Part shown: piece by piece, positions 21,368-30,900 of the stretch
Numbering within the stretch: position 1 is the first letter of the stretch
How the letters are laid out: each line of letters opens with the position of its first letter
From: Epithemia pelagica
Taxonomy: Eukaryota; Bacillariophyta; Bacillariophyceae; Surirellales; Surirellaceae
DNA length: 64,000 bases
Assembly: GCA_946965045.2 (NCBI GenBank)
Contig: OX337237.1
Coordinates: forward strand, 1,550,001-1,614,000
Direction of reading: 5' to 3'
Notes under the pieces: model-generated
Database searches by the model: none
Told to the model about the DNA's origin: nothing
What the model saw: only the letters and a program-made list of their open reading frames with translations
Translations under genes and position numbers: made by a program

Positions 21368-24300
21368 ATGTCGCAAGTGGACGAATTCGGACGAGCCATT
21401 CCAGGCAGTGGTGGTGGTGGCGGCGGAGGAAGTGGGGGTGGAGATGGTTCCTATTACGATGGACACTCCAACAGCAACAATAGCAATTACAACCACAGCC
21501 GTGGTGGCCATCATTCTTCCTACTATGGAAACCCTGGATCCTCTTCTTCCTATCGCAATGAACGATCTCAAGGACTACCCTCTCGAGGACGATACAATAA
21601 TAGCGGCGAGTATGGCGGCGGCAACTCGCATCCGCAGCAGTCCAGTTATCATCGTCATCCCAGCGATCATCATTCGCATCACAGCAGCAGCAATAGTGGA
21701 CCTTCCTCGCATTCTCCTCACTATTCCTCTTCCCACTACAATTCACATTTGTCATCCGGTCCACCGTCTTCTTCACGACACGGACCATCCTCGCCTCCCT
21801 ATCGCAATCGCTCCGATGGTACTTCCTCAAACTCTGGAGGACGTCGTGGACCATCGGATGGAGGATTGGAAGATGAAATGTCTCCGTCGACATCAGCAAC
21901 AACATCAGCAGCAGCGCCATCGAATGCCCCACCCCCTCATCCCTCGCTCCGATATGTTTCCGATCCTATGCTCTGCGAGTTTCTCTGGAACGAGAAGGAA
22001 AAGAAAGAAAAAGAAACTTCTTTGGAAAATGATGGATCCAAGGACAAGGAACAAGAGCAAGATTCGAATCAGACAAAAGTGAAAGAGGAGGCGGAGTCTC
22101 AAAGTACGGTCGCTGTGAAGCAAGAAGCAAAAGATACGGAGGATGACCCAGCCATGAGTGAAAAGGCTGCAGATCCGAGCAACAAAACCGATCAAATGAC
22201 GTATGATGAGTACCGATTAAATTACGCCTGGACCTTTCTCAAGCACTTTTTCAACCAGCATTTGGATGATTCTTGGTTTCGACAGCAATACTCACCAGCA
22301 TTGATGGTGGAAACAAGCCGAGTGGAACGACGACGATGCCATGCGGAAGCCAATCTGTTACGCCGGCATGTGTCGAACCATGGCAAAAACAGTCAGGTCT
22401 TGATTCGAAACACGGTTTTGACAGTCCCATCATCAAGCCCGAACCCGGCGGTTCCTTCCAACCATTTATTTTCCACCCACGACCGTACCTTGCACGTACG
22501 AAACGTCCCTCCCCATGTCACGGATGAACATATTCGACAGGCGCTATTGCCGTATCTAGTGGATTATGTAGTGACTCAACAAGCTAAGGATCAAAACAAC
22601 AAGGGTGGTAATCACAAGGGCTCGAAGTCATCGGAAAGCAACAGCAAGAAACAACAACCTTCGCAACAAGAAGTTTTGGAGCAAACCCTGTTTGGAATGT
22701 TTTCATCCACACCTCATAATTCCAACACGGAAGTCAGCGCACAAGTTCCCGTGGGTGGCACAGGGGGGCTAAGTGGTAGCGGGGATCACCACCATCATGA
22801 CAACAACCAGTCCACGCTGAGCGGACGTCGATTGGGAGGAGGAGCAAGTGGTGGTGCGTCGAATAGCACGTTACGTGGTGGATCTGTCTTTTTGCATCGA
22901 TCCGTCTTTTGTGTTTGTACTAGCAAGGAAGTGCTGGAGGGCCTGTGGCAAGTCCTCCTGCAACGAGATAAAAATACCAACAGTGCAGGCGGAACTGCCA
23001 ATCCCGACGGAGACAAAAGCAACAATAACAGTGCCATGGGAAATAGTAGCAACGACTCGGTGTCAAGACGATCCGGCGCTGGAGGAGATGTCCATGTGCC
23101 ACGAAAACAGGATGAAGCCTCCAAGAATTCTTCTGCATCTGGTTCTCAGTTGGATTTGGAAATTGATTGTACAGATCCATACGGTCGAACCGAATACGAT
23201 GCCAATGGACGTGGTGGACCACCACCCGATGGTTTGGCCGTTCCACCTCGAAAGGCGGTCGTTGCCATGGTACGGTACGAACAACCTGTCGGGGGTACTC
23301 TTCTTCTTTCCTCCACGTTGTCGAGTCCGATTCGATTTGAAACTGATCAAGAAGCGGCCACCACCATTGCCCGAGCCTTGGATGTTCGACAGCATGTACC
23401 GGTCGAAGATCGATTGGATACTATTTTGGAACAATTCAACAATGAGACGAACAGCAACACTGAAACAGACAAAGAATCGAATCCAAGTAGTCTTGTTCTG
23501 GACATTGCCTTGGCCTATTTACGGAGAGTTCATATGTATAGCTTTTATAAGGGAGTCAAGGCGACATCCTTTGGAGACATGTTGGCAGGACGATCTCCTG
23601 CATCTCAAATGCAACTACGAGATGACGTTGGCATGCCAGAAACACCGGAATCTATTAAAGAGGACTTACTGGTGCAACGATTGGAAGATTCCATTCGACA
23701 AGCACTTGAGGTGGATTGTCACGCCTGGATTGCCAATGCGGACTGGTATGTCGACGAAGAAACGGACCAAGCCGCCCGAGAAATTGCCGACTTGGAAGAA
23801 GAAGCTGCTCAAGAGTGGCTGAGAAACCACGTCATGGACGACGATGGTCGAGCACGTTGTTCCTTTCATTTTTGTCACAAGCTTTTCAAGGATGAAAGTT
23901 TTTTGCATAAGCATTTACTCAAAAAGCATGCTGCGTACAATGCCGCAGAACGAGCCAAGTGTCACGACAAGTTTATGATGTCCGTATGGGAAAGTGCCAC
24001 TACATTGCGACCCTCTGTGCCTATGATTTTGGTGGATTGCGGCAAGCAATTTGGCAAGAAGGAGTCTGCTATTTCCGGTGGAGCAGAACCGCGAGCCACG
24101 GATCCTGAACCAGTGCTGTGGGAACGAAAAGAGTTGGAAGAAAAGTTGCGACAAGAACGACAGGAATTGAGGGCCGCACGACAGCAACAGCTACCACAAC
24201 AGCCACAACAGCAGTCTATGGGCTCGTACAATAGTGGAAACAAGGGAGGTCCACGACCTGCCTTTGTCGATGTCGATGATATGAAAGATGAAACATTGAA

Positions 24301-24370
24301 GGTTAATTTTGATCAAGTGCAATTACCACCCGTGACGAAAAAGAAGAAGAAAAAGCGAAAATTATTGTAA
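21368..24370 (+). CDS. SRRT: SERRATE/ARS2 RNA-processing scaffold
   Basis: A 1000-aa homologue of SERRATE/ARS2, the nuclear protein that links the cap-binding complex to RNA processing and small-RNA biogenesis. The start is the ATG at 21368 (MSQVDEFGRAIPG), after a 13-codon GTG-led extension. Residues 1-200 are Gly, Ser, His and Asn-rich with poly-Gly. From about 278 comes the helical ARS2 domain (YDEYRLNYAWTFLKHFFNQH, then DDSWFRQQYSP). An RRM-like fold follows from about 373 (RTLHVRNVPPHVTDEHIRQ), interrupted by long low-complexity inserts. The conserved C2H2 zinc finger lies at about 831-854 (CSFHFC...HKHLLKKH). The tail is Gln-rich and ends in a lysine run. Gene order and length fit the family. 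The inserts within the RRM-like region look lineage-specific. Confidence 0.9.
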   Translation: MSQVDEFGRAIPGSGGGGGGGSGGGDGSYYDGHSNSNNSNYNHSRGGHHSSYYGNPGSSSSYRNERSQGLPSRGRYNNSGEYGGGNSHPQQSSYHRHPSDHHSHHSSSNSGPSSHSPHYSSSHYNSHLSSGPPSSSRHGPSSPPYRNRSDGTSSNSGGRRGPSDGGLEDEMSPSTSATTSAAAPSNAPPPHPSLRYVSDPMLCEFLWNEKEKKEKETSLENDGSKDKEQEQDSNQTKVKEEAESQSTVAVKQEAKDTEDDPAMSEKAADPSNKTDQMTYDEYRLNYAWTFLKHFFNQHLDDSWFRQQYSPALMVETSRVERRRCHAEANLLRRHVSNHGKNSQVLIRNTVLTVPSSSPNPAVPSNHLFSTHDRTLHVRNVPPHVTDEHIRQALLPYLVDYVVTQQAKDQNNKGGNHKGSKSSESNSKKQQPSQQEVLEQTLFGMFSSTPHNSNTEVSAQVPVGGTGGLSGSGDHHHHDNNQSTLSGRRLGGGASGGASNSTLRGGSVFLHRSVFCVCTSKEVLEGLWQVLLQRDKNTNSAGGTANPDGDKSNNNSAMGNSSNDSVSRRSGAGGDVHVPRKQDEASKNSSASGSQLDLEIDCTDPYGRTEYDANGRGGPPPDGLAVPPRKAVVAMVRYEQPVGGTLLLSSTLSSPIRFETDQEAATTIARALDVRQHVPVEDRLDTILEQFNNETNSNTETDKESNPSSLVLDIALAYLRRVHMYSFYKGVKATSFGDMLAGRSPASQMQLRDDVGMPETPESIKEDLLVQRLEDSIRQALEVDCHAWIANADWYVDEETDQAAREIADLEEEAAQEWLRNHVMDDDGRARCSFHFCHKLFKDESFLHKHLLKKHAAYNAAERAKCHDKFMMSVWESATTLRPSVPMILVDCGKQFGKKESAISGGAEPRATDPEPVLWERKELEEKLRQERQELRAARQQQLPQQPQQQSMGSYNSGNKGGPRPAFVDVDDMKDETLKVNFDQVQLPPVTKKKKKKRKLL

Positions 24371-24704
24371 ACAGAATGCACGCTTGGATGATCGTGTCTT
24401 ATAAAGGCCACTGGATAGGAGGAAAGCCAGCAAATGGAAAATGAGCGATACCCAATGCAAACACGAAACTCGTGCATAAGACGTTAATTGTAAGAGGAGA
24501 TACGAAAGGATCTTAGGGGAAAGAAGATGTGAACCGACATGTTCCTAGCAAATGTAGATTTTACTATGTAACTATACAACAGAGTCCAGTTATGTTTGTC
24601 TTTGCGTGGTATTCAAGAATGAAACGTAATGTACAAATGCACCCGTAATGCAGCTAAAATGATTCCTTTTCTCCAAAATGATCGGTCCCTCTCATTTCCT
24701 TACA
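24371..24704. other. 3' flanks of convergent SERRATE and SFT2 genes
   Basis: Untranslated and terminator sequence for both genes is expected here. No repeat, RNA gene or open frame of note. Confidence 0.4.
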
Positions 24705-25391
24705 TTAGACGGGAGCCGGCATGTAGGACAAATCCAAATCGTTTGAGGCAGCGGTCACTCGGTTGGTGACAAAGCGGGAGCACCAACCAGCCACAGTCTC
24801 TTGGGCAAAGGGAATGTAGGACAAACAATACCAAGTCATGGCTGCATTTTGGACAATAATTAAAACGAACAAATACAAGCCTTCGGGTCCCCACGGATGC
24901 AAGAATAAAATGGCCAACATGAGGATCAGACTGGCAAAGTAAACTTGAGAGGCCAACCGACGCTTCGTTTCCCATAATCGTTTCCATTGCGTGGTCGGGC
25001 CGACCAAAAAGAAGGAGCCCGCCCATGCCAATAAGTTACCAATCATGGCGTGAATCACCAAGGGACGAGGATTCCCCAACACCAAGGCGCTAATCCGGAA
25101 AAAGGATCCAAACGAGAGCATGTATCCCGCCACAAGACAGGTCCCAAAGCCCAACATGCGTTCCCGAAAGGACAATTCCTTGCACAACCACAAGGATTCC
25201 TCCGTGTCACCAGCACCACCGGCATTGTTACTAGTGGTTGGGTTTGCTGTGCCATCGTTATTCCCGCCGTCGCCCGCTGGTAACAAACTGTACAATGACT
25301 TGTTGGAAGGGGCGTTCGACTGCTGCGGTTGCAACTTCGAGGGCAACAGACTGCGATAATCAAAACCTGATGACTCTTCTTGCGGTGGCAT
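24705..25391 (-). CDS. SFT2: SFT2/Got1-type Golgi vesicle-transport membrane protein
   Basis: A 228-aa protein. The ATG at 25391 (MPPQEESSGFDYRSLLP) is preferred over the non-ATG-led extension to 25526. The cytosolic N-terminus is Asn/Gly-rich. Then comes the SFT2 signature: LSFRERMLGFGTCLVAGYML, a second helix ending near LGNPRPLVIHAMIGNLLAW, GPTTQWKRLWETKRR in the loop, two more helices, and the diagnostic MTWYCLSYIPFAQETV. The four-helix layout matches yeast Sft2 and its relatives, which assist vesicle fusion with the Golgi. The protein is a little longer than the minimal family because of the N-terminal tail. Confidence 0.9.
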   Translation of the reverse strand: MPPQEESSGFDYRSLLPSKLQPQQSNAPSNKSLYSLLPAGDGGNNDGTANPTTSNNAGGAGDTEESLWLCKELSFRERMLGFGTCLVAGYMLSFGSFFRISALVLGNPRPLVIHAMIGNLLAWAGSFFLVGPTTQWKRLWETKRRLASQVYFASLILMLAILFLHPWGPEGLYLFVLIIVQNAAMTWYCLSYIPFAQETVAGWCSRFVTNRVTAASNDLDLSYMPAPV

Positions 25392-26145
25392 CGTTGAGTA
25401 ATAGAGTTGCTCGTTCCTCAAGCAGCAAAGATACTTTTGTGTGGTCGTGTGGGCTATGAGCAATGAGAAAGAGATAAAAGTTGTGGAACATGCGAACGTT
25501 GATGGGGATGGTGTTCTTTCCCACAAAGAGAGAACACACCCACTCCTTTGGGGCCAGCCCTTGTCGCGAACAACTTTCTGCTTCCATTATCCATTATTCG
25601 TGGAACGGCTCTTGATGTGGTGAATGCGACTGCGAAAGAATCCGGAATGCGGCGTGGAAGGAGGTGCAGGACATGAGCCGGCGCGCTGGGGGCAATTGTC
25701 AAAGTGTCCACAAGGCTGGTCAAGTCCCCTCATTTTTTGACCGCAACGGCAGATGCCGAAATGTGGGGACCATCCAAAGCATGGGTATGACGAACCACAC
25801 TAGGGGAATCAATGGAGAAGGAGCACAACAGCAAGGTTTTTCAATGGCATCCGTTGCAGTAACATGAACTCCACCTCTCTACCGCTAGCTAAAGATAGGA
25901 GTGAGTGTTCTCTTTCAACTTCAAATATTCTCTCATGGTGGCATACACTGTAAAGGAATGACGCATCGCATTAGACAGAACAAATCCGACCCAAGCAAGA
26001 GTCAACAATCCGTTCTTCTGTGCAAATAAGCTACCCGTACGGAACTTCACATCATCCAAATTGTGTTGTCCGTCGACATTCTCGCAGAGGTTAGTCCGGC
26101 TTCGACATGCTGCCAGGAGTACGAATCAATGCCACAACAACATAT
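25392..26145. other. Intergenic region
   Basis: Between the SFT2 start and the 3' end of TBCA, both on the minus strand. Short frames only; nothing recognisable. It holds the SFT2 promoter. Confidence 0.4.
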
Positions 26146-26735
26146 CTAAAATGCTTCGCCTGGTTGCAAGCTTTCAATATTCGTAGAAGGGCTGTCTTGG
26201 TCCGTTTGACCCATATCTTGCACAACACCAGTACTTGTGTCGTTGACTTGGCGTAATGGAGTGCCTTCCTTCTCCAACAATTCCCGTGCAGCAGTCTTCC
26301 ATTCCTCTCCCACCTCTTCATGGCTTTGTGCCAAAGTCTCCAAAAATTTTGTTAATTCTTGGAGGGCGGTGGACAGTCGACGTTGGGAGTCGGGTACCAT
26401 CATGCGTGATTCGGCCACCACTTCCTCAAACTTTTTGATATCATAAGGATCCTTCTGTTGCTCTTTCATCTGTTGCAGCTGTGCTTCATTGTCTTTGACT
26501 TCTTGAATGTAATAGTCAACCTCTTTTCGGATTCTAGTAGTAACAAGGAGAACACGAAACAAACGTTAGTTTAGAGGGCAATACAGTTCGCTAAGCTCGA
26601 TTGTGACTCAGAAGACCTAGCCGGGGTAGCGGATCATGGCTGCGCCGAACGCAAGAATTTTCAACAACTTCTTCCTCAGAAAACGCACCGTTGGCAGGCC
26701 TTCACCTTGATCATGAGCTGTCTTTCGGAGTTCAT
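26146..26735 (-). CDS. TBCA: Tubulin-folding cofactor A (TBCA), two exons
   Basis: A 144-aa beta-tubulin-binding chaperone. Exon 2 (26533-26146) gives the classic three-helix bundle, IRKEVDYYIQEV, then DPYDIKKFEEVVAESRMMVPD and RRLSTALQEL. It lacks an initiator. A 47-bp first exon at 26735-26689 encodes MNSERQLMIKVKACQ plus two bases of the next codon, matching the conserved start of the family. The donor is GTGCGT (26688) and the acceptor is CTACTAG (26534). The 155-bp phase-2 intron restores an arginine, joining ACQR to IRKEV. The C-terminal 40 residues extend beyond the core and are disordered. The gene is divergent from the large gene at 27977. Confidence 0.88.
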
Positions 26736-27976
26736 AATGATAGAGGCTTCAATTGAGGTATAATCCGGAGAGAGAGTCAAACAAGTGAACGAAGAAGGAA
26801 GAGGCCAGAGAAAATGCAAGGCGACAAAAACACAAAAAGGCGGATCTTTGTATCGTGTTGTACCTTACTCTTTGGCGTATGGAGTTATGCGGGCGCGCAC
26901 GAGAGAGCATGCACTTTGCCGCGCCGGAGGACATTCCGTGGCAAGCCGCACCAAAACCGCAACACATTTTAATCTTTCTTCATGTGAGAAACTGAAGACT
27001 AGGAGAAGATGGAGGAGGGACACGACGACCTGCACGAGCTGAAATGGATCTGAAAGGAACTATCACCCAGCTTGAGCTTATGCAGGAAGTTTTGACCTTG
27101 GTTCCCAAGCTTCTTCTCGGTATTGAGTGCCAATGACGTCCATTTCATCTCATTTGTGAGGAGGCAGCGATGAGCCAAATGAGTATTAGATGGGCGCGTA
27201 AAGGAAGTGCATAGAGTTCAGTTTCCTTTGGATTTGTTCGCAGCTCTTAGACGGAAAAGACAACTTTGTTCCTTTGTGTGCACAGCAACAATCACGAAAA
27301 CAACGTTAACAGCAAAAAAGGATGAGTCTATGTCAATTCTCACGAATGAAATCCGAACTAAAGTCCCTGTACACCCTTCGAGTGAACGGCGTTAGTCCTG
27401 TCGACTACCATTAGAAAACGGGAAAGGAAAACAAAATACAGTAAGTGTGAGACGCATGTTCCAAAAAGTGCCTCATCCGCATCCTCCATATGGAAGAATC
27501 AATCGCCCAATCTGAAGACAAAGGAACAGGTTACTTTGCTTCCTTTTAGAGTGGTGAGGAGTCCAACGTGGAGAGAAAATTCGCCCCGACTCCATTCAAG
27601 CGGTAATCTTGTCACCGCGTTTCGACGGGAATGACTTCACCAACCGTTCTCTATGACAATCTACATTCTCTATTTTTAAAATATCCGTAGAGGACTTGTC
27701 TTTTCAAACATCGTCAGGTCTTCTATCAGGAACTACGATTCATCTTGGTGCACCATTTCCTTTCGACACATAGATAACCTAGCATCAAGTAAGCGTAGGA
27801 GCTGACGACAGGAAGGGTAATCGTGTGTGTTCGGACGGCCGGGATATCCCGCGCGTCATTTTTTGTCACACATGTTGCTTTTGAAAAAGGAAGAGTGGAC
27901 GGGACTACAAAAACACCGTGCAAACCTTCCAACATTAATCAAAACGGATCCTCTCGCTGTCTTTGCGTTTGTGACA
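26736..27976. other. Divergent intergenic region
   Basis: 1.2 kb between TBCA (-) and the large disordered-protein gene (+). Short frames such as 27207-27395 are unsupported. The frame upstream of 27977 is open back to a GTG at 27827 and includes an ATG at 27872, so 5' coding sequence might extend to there. Confidence 0.4.
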
Positions 27977-30900
27977 ATGACACGCAAAAGGTCTCGCGAA
28001 GCCTTGCAAGCTCTGTCTGTCAATCAGGCACGACCACTCGGAGCCAATGGGGATCATACAACAAAGAACGATACCAAGACCACAACCTCAGGTCTTCCCC
28101 CTTCTCCTAGTCAACAAAGCTGTGGAGGATCTTCCACCGCTTCAATGGCAGAATCCTTTGCCAGCATTCCCGTGTTCGATGATTCCGAAGCCGCCTTCCT
28201 CTCAAACAATATCACCGAAAGAGTCAAGAAACGGCCCGCGAAGAGGACCAAGCTGACTGGCATCAAAGAACAGAATCGTCACCAAAGACCTGAGCTTCCT
28301 TTCTCAAGTCGTACCAAAACACCAAAGATCAGTAATGTCACTCTCCATATCTACAACGAGGAAGATATGACCGGGAATGGTTGCCGACAGAATGCGGTTG
28401 TCCCTGCTGCAAAGGAAAGACGACCAGCTGGAAATCTCCAAAAGCGAGCAACTGGAAAGCAAATGCGAACCAAAGGGCAAAGCCTGAAAGCGAGCTCAGA
28501 GGGAACTCACGCTGCTGATGCACCCTCGACCAAAATCAAAAGCATCATGTCCCAACCAGGCTCAAAGTCCCTTCAACAGAGTACCGCGACTACAAAGGAT
28601 GAAAGGTCGACCGGGAATCCTCAAAAGAGAGCAGCTTCTAAAGAAATGCAGACCCAAGGGAGGGGCACAGCGATCAGCTCGGAGGGACCTCGGGCCACGG
28701 ATGCAGCCTCCACCAAAACCAAAAGCAACCTATCCCACCAAAACTCTCAGTTTCTTCGAAGGAGTGCTGCGGTTTCCTTGTCCGTTGCTCCTGCTTCTGA
28801 ACCATCCGACTCGGTTGTTGAAGATTCCTGTACCACCAGGACGTTAGCAACCTCCCAAGACAAGACAGAGTGCAAAGAAGATAAAGGACGGAAGGCTTCA
28901 GCAGAAGATCGGTGTCCGAGGGAAGCGCAGTCCGAAAACCATCGGCCAACCAAGACGCGTGCTGCAAGGCCATGCCTTGGTAAAGACAAGCAGAAGATGG
29001 TGCTTTTTGACTCCAGGCATTCCGCTGCTAGCAACAAGGATGGAGCTCCTCCGGAAACTCGGATGCCACCAAACAAGGCGGAGACCGCAAATCATACCGG
29101 GGTGGCAGCACCACAACCAAAACGTCAGCCTTCAGCACCATCAACTTTCAAGGGGTCAATGAAAGTTTCGAAGAGTGGCTGTGTATCACATGATGCGCTA
29201 GTTCCGACCGAAGATGACGGTACCCCGTTCGCGTTTGACGAGCCGCTGGAAGATACAGCCAAAGGCGAAGATGAAATGACTCCGAACGAATCCAAGCCCG
29301 CACCACCAAAGCATCCAAAAACACCACGTCTTCGACGATCCACCAGAATAAGAACAAAGCAAGATGTGCGGTCCCCACTATCTTCGGAAGAGAAGACATC
29401 CAAAACTGTAAGTCATGGGAAGCATCACACGCCAAATACCACGGATGCTTCAAAAACTGATGCTCCATCGCAGCAACCACTTGCAAAAATTGAAAAACAT
29501 TCTCAGTCTCAAGCCAAACCTGGAAGTTCGGAGCACATGTCCCAGATCAAGGAAATAGTTCTCAAAACACCAAGCAAGTTTCGCTCAGCTGGTCGACCTG
29601 AAGATGTGCAACCTCTCATTGGTGCTGATTTTGTGGAGGAATACCGAAAATGTGTACCCGACAACAAAGCTGTCCTCAAGAAAATGCTTGGAAGCCTTGG
29701 GTCCATCAAGTCCGTTGATGACGCAACGCCTTTTGGCGACATTCCCTCACCGAAGCGAAATCAGGTAGGGCTTGTCGTACAGGTGCCCTCTAAGGAGAGC
29801 GACGCGCATGATGACGACATGAGTGAAGTAACATTCCATGCTTTCCGCAAAAAGCGACAAACCAAAAAGCCAGTGGACGGCGAGATACAGGGGTCCAAAA
29901 GTAGCGAACGCCACAAAGATACTACATCTGGAGATGTGAAACAGCGACCCAGCCCAGAGACGAGACTCGCGCAGATTCCAGTCGAGACCAAGGGGACCCA
30001 GACGAGCAACTCTAAACAAGAAAAGAAAGCTGCATGCTTATCGCCATTTCAGTCAAGAACTTGTCCGGAGAAAGGCGAAACAACTCGGGGATCTTCGCAG
30101 CGCCAAGATCAAAGCCTTCACGCCAAACCGCAGTCGAAGAAAACGCTCGAGAGACTCAAGAAGAATCTTGCTCCTCCAGTTCAGGATCGTGTGTCTTCAG
30201 AGTCCCTCGCAAATAAGAACAGCGCCGGAGATAACCCAAAACAGGAGAAGCCCCGAACTTTGACCGAAAACAACACTCCCAGAACTCCGGTAGATGGCAG
30301 GAAAGAAAACCAAGACCACAGCGTGGTATCGGTTCGCTATTCTGAGGCAGACAAAAGCGAGCAACAACAATTTGTTTCTTCATCGGATCACCAGGACAAA
30401 ACGGACCACAAGGAAATAAAGACTTATTCTCCAACATGTGCGACACATCCACCAAGTCAAAATGAACCAAAGTTTAACACCAGACAGGATGACACACCAA
30501 GATCCAACCGGATAGAACAAAGTGGACATGACAGAAAAAGAAAACCCGGGGAGAAGTCGTCGCGACCAACAGGGAGAGATTCCAAACCTATTCCTCAGAC
30601 GAGTCACCTCAAGCCTGAGACTGACACTCAAAAATCGAAAAGTTCAACGAATACCTCTCCCATTAATTGTACAAAATGCACGATGAACATGTGCATTGAC
30701 TCAAACTCGCCTTCCCTCCATCACGACGAAAAGAGCCCTTCACAAAAAGAGATAGAAATTCGTCAACCCACGGGCTCAACTCCACCGAGTCCAAAAAATG
30801 GTGTTAACTCTCTTCCATCGTTTTCACCTTCATCTCTTATTGAACCAGGCTCCTTGCCTCTGTGGACAGCCGAGCTTTCTGGTCACACAAATCTTACCCC

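Noticed and set aside
21342-22082. Long frames overlapping the 5' part of SERRATE on both strands
   Set aside because: They are shadow frames created by low-complexity Gly/Ser/His codons of the real gene.
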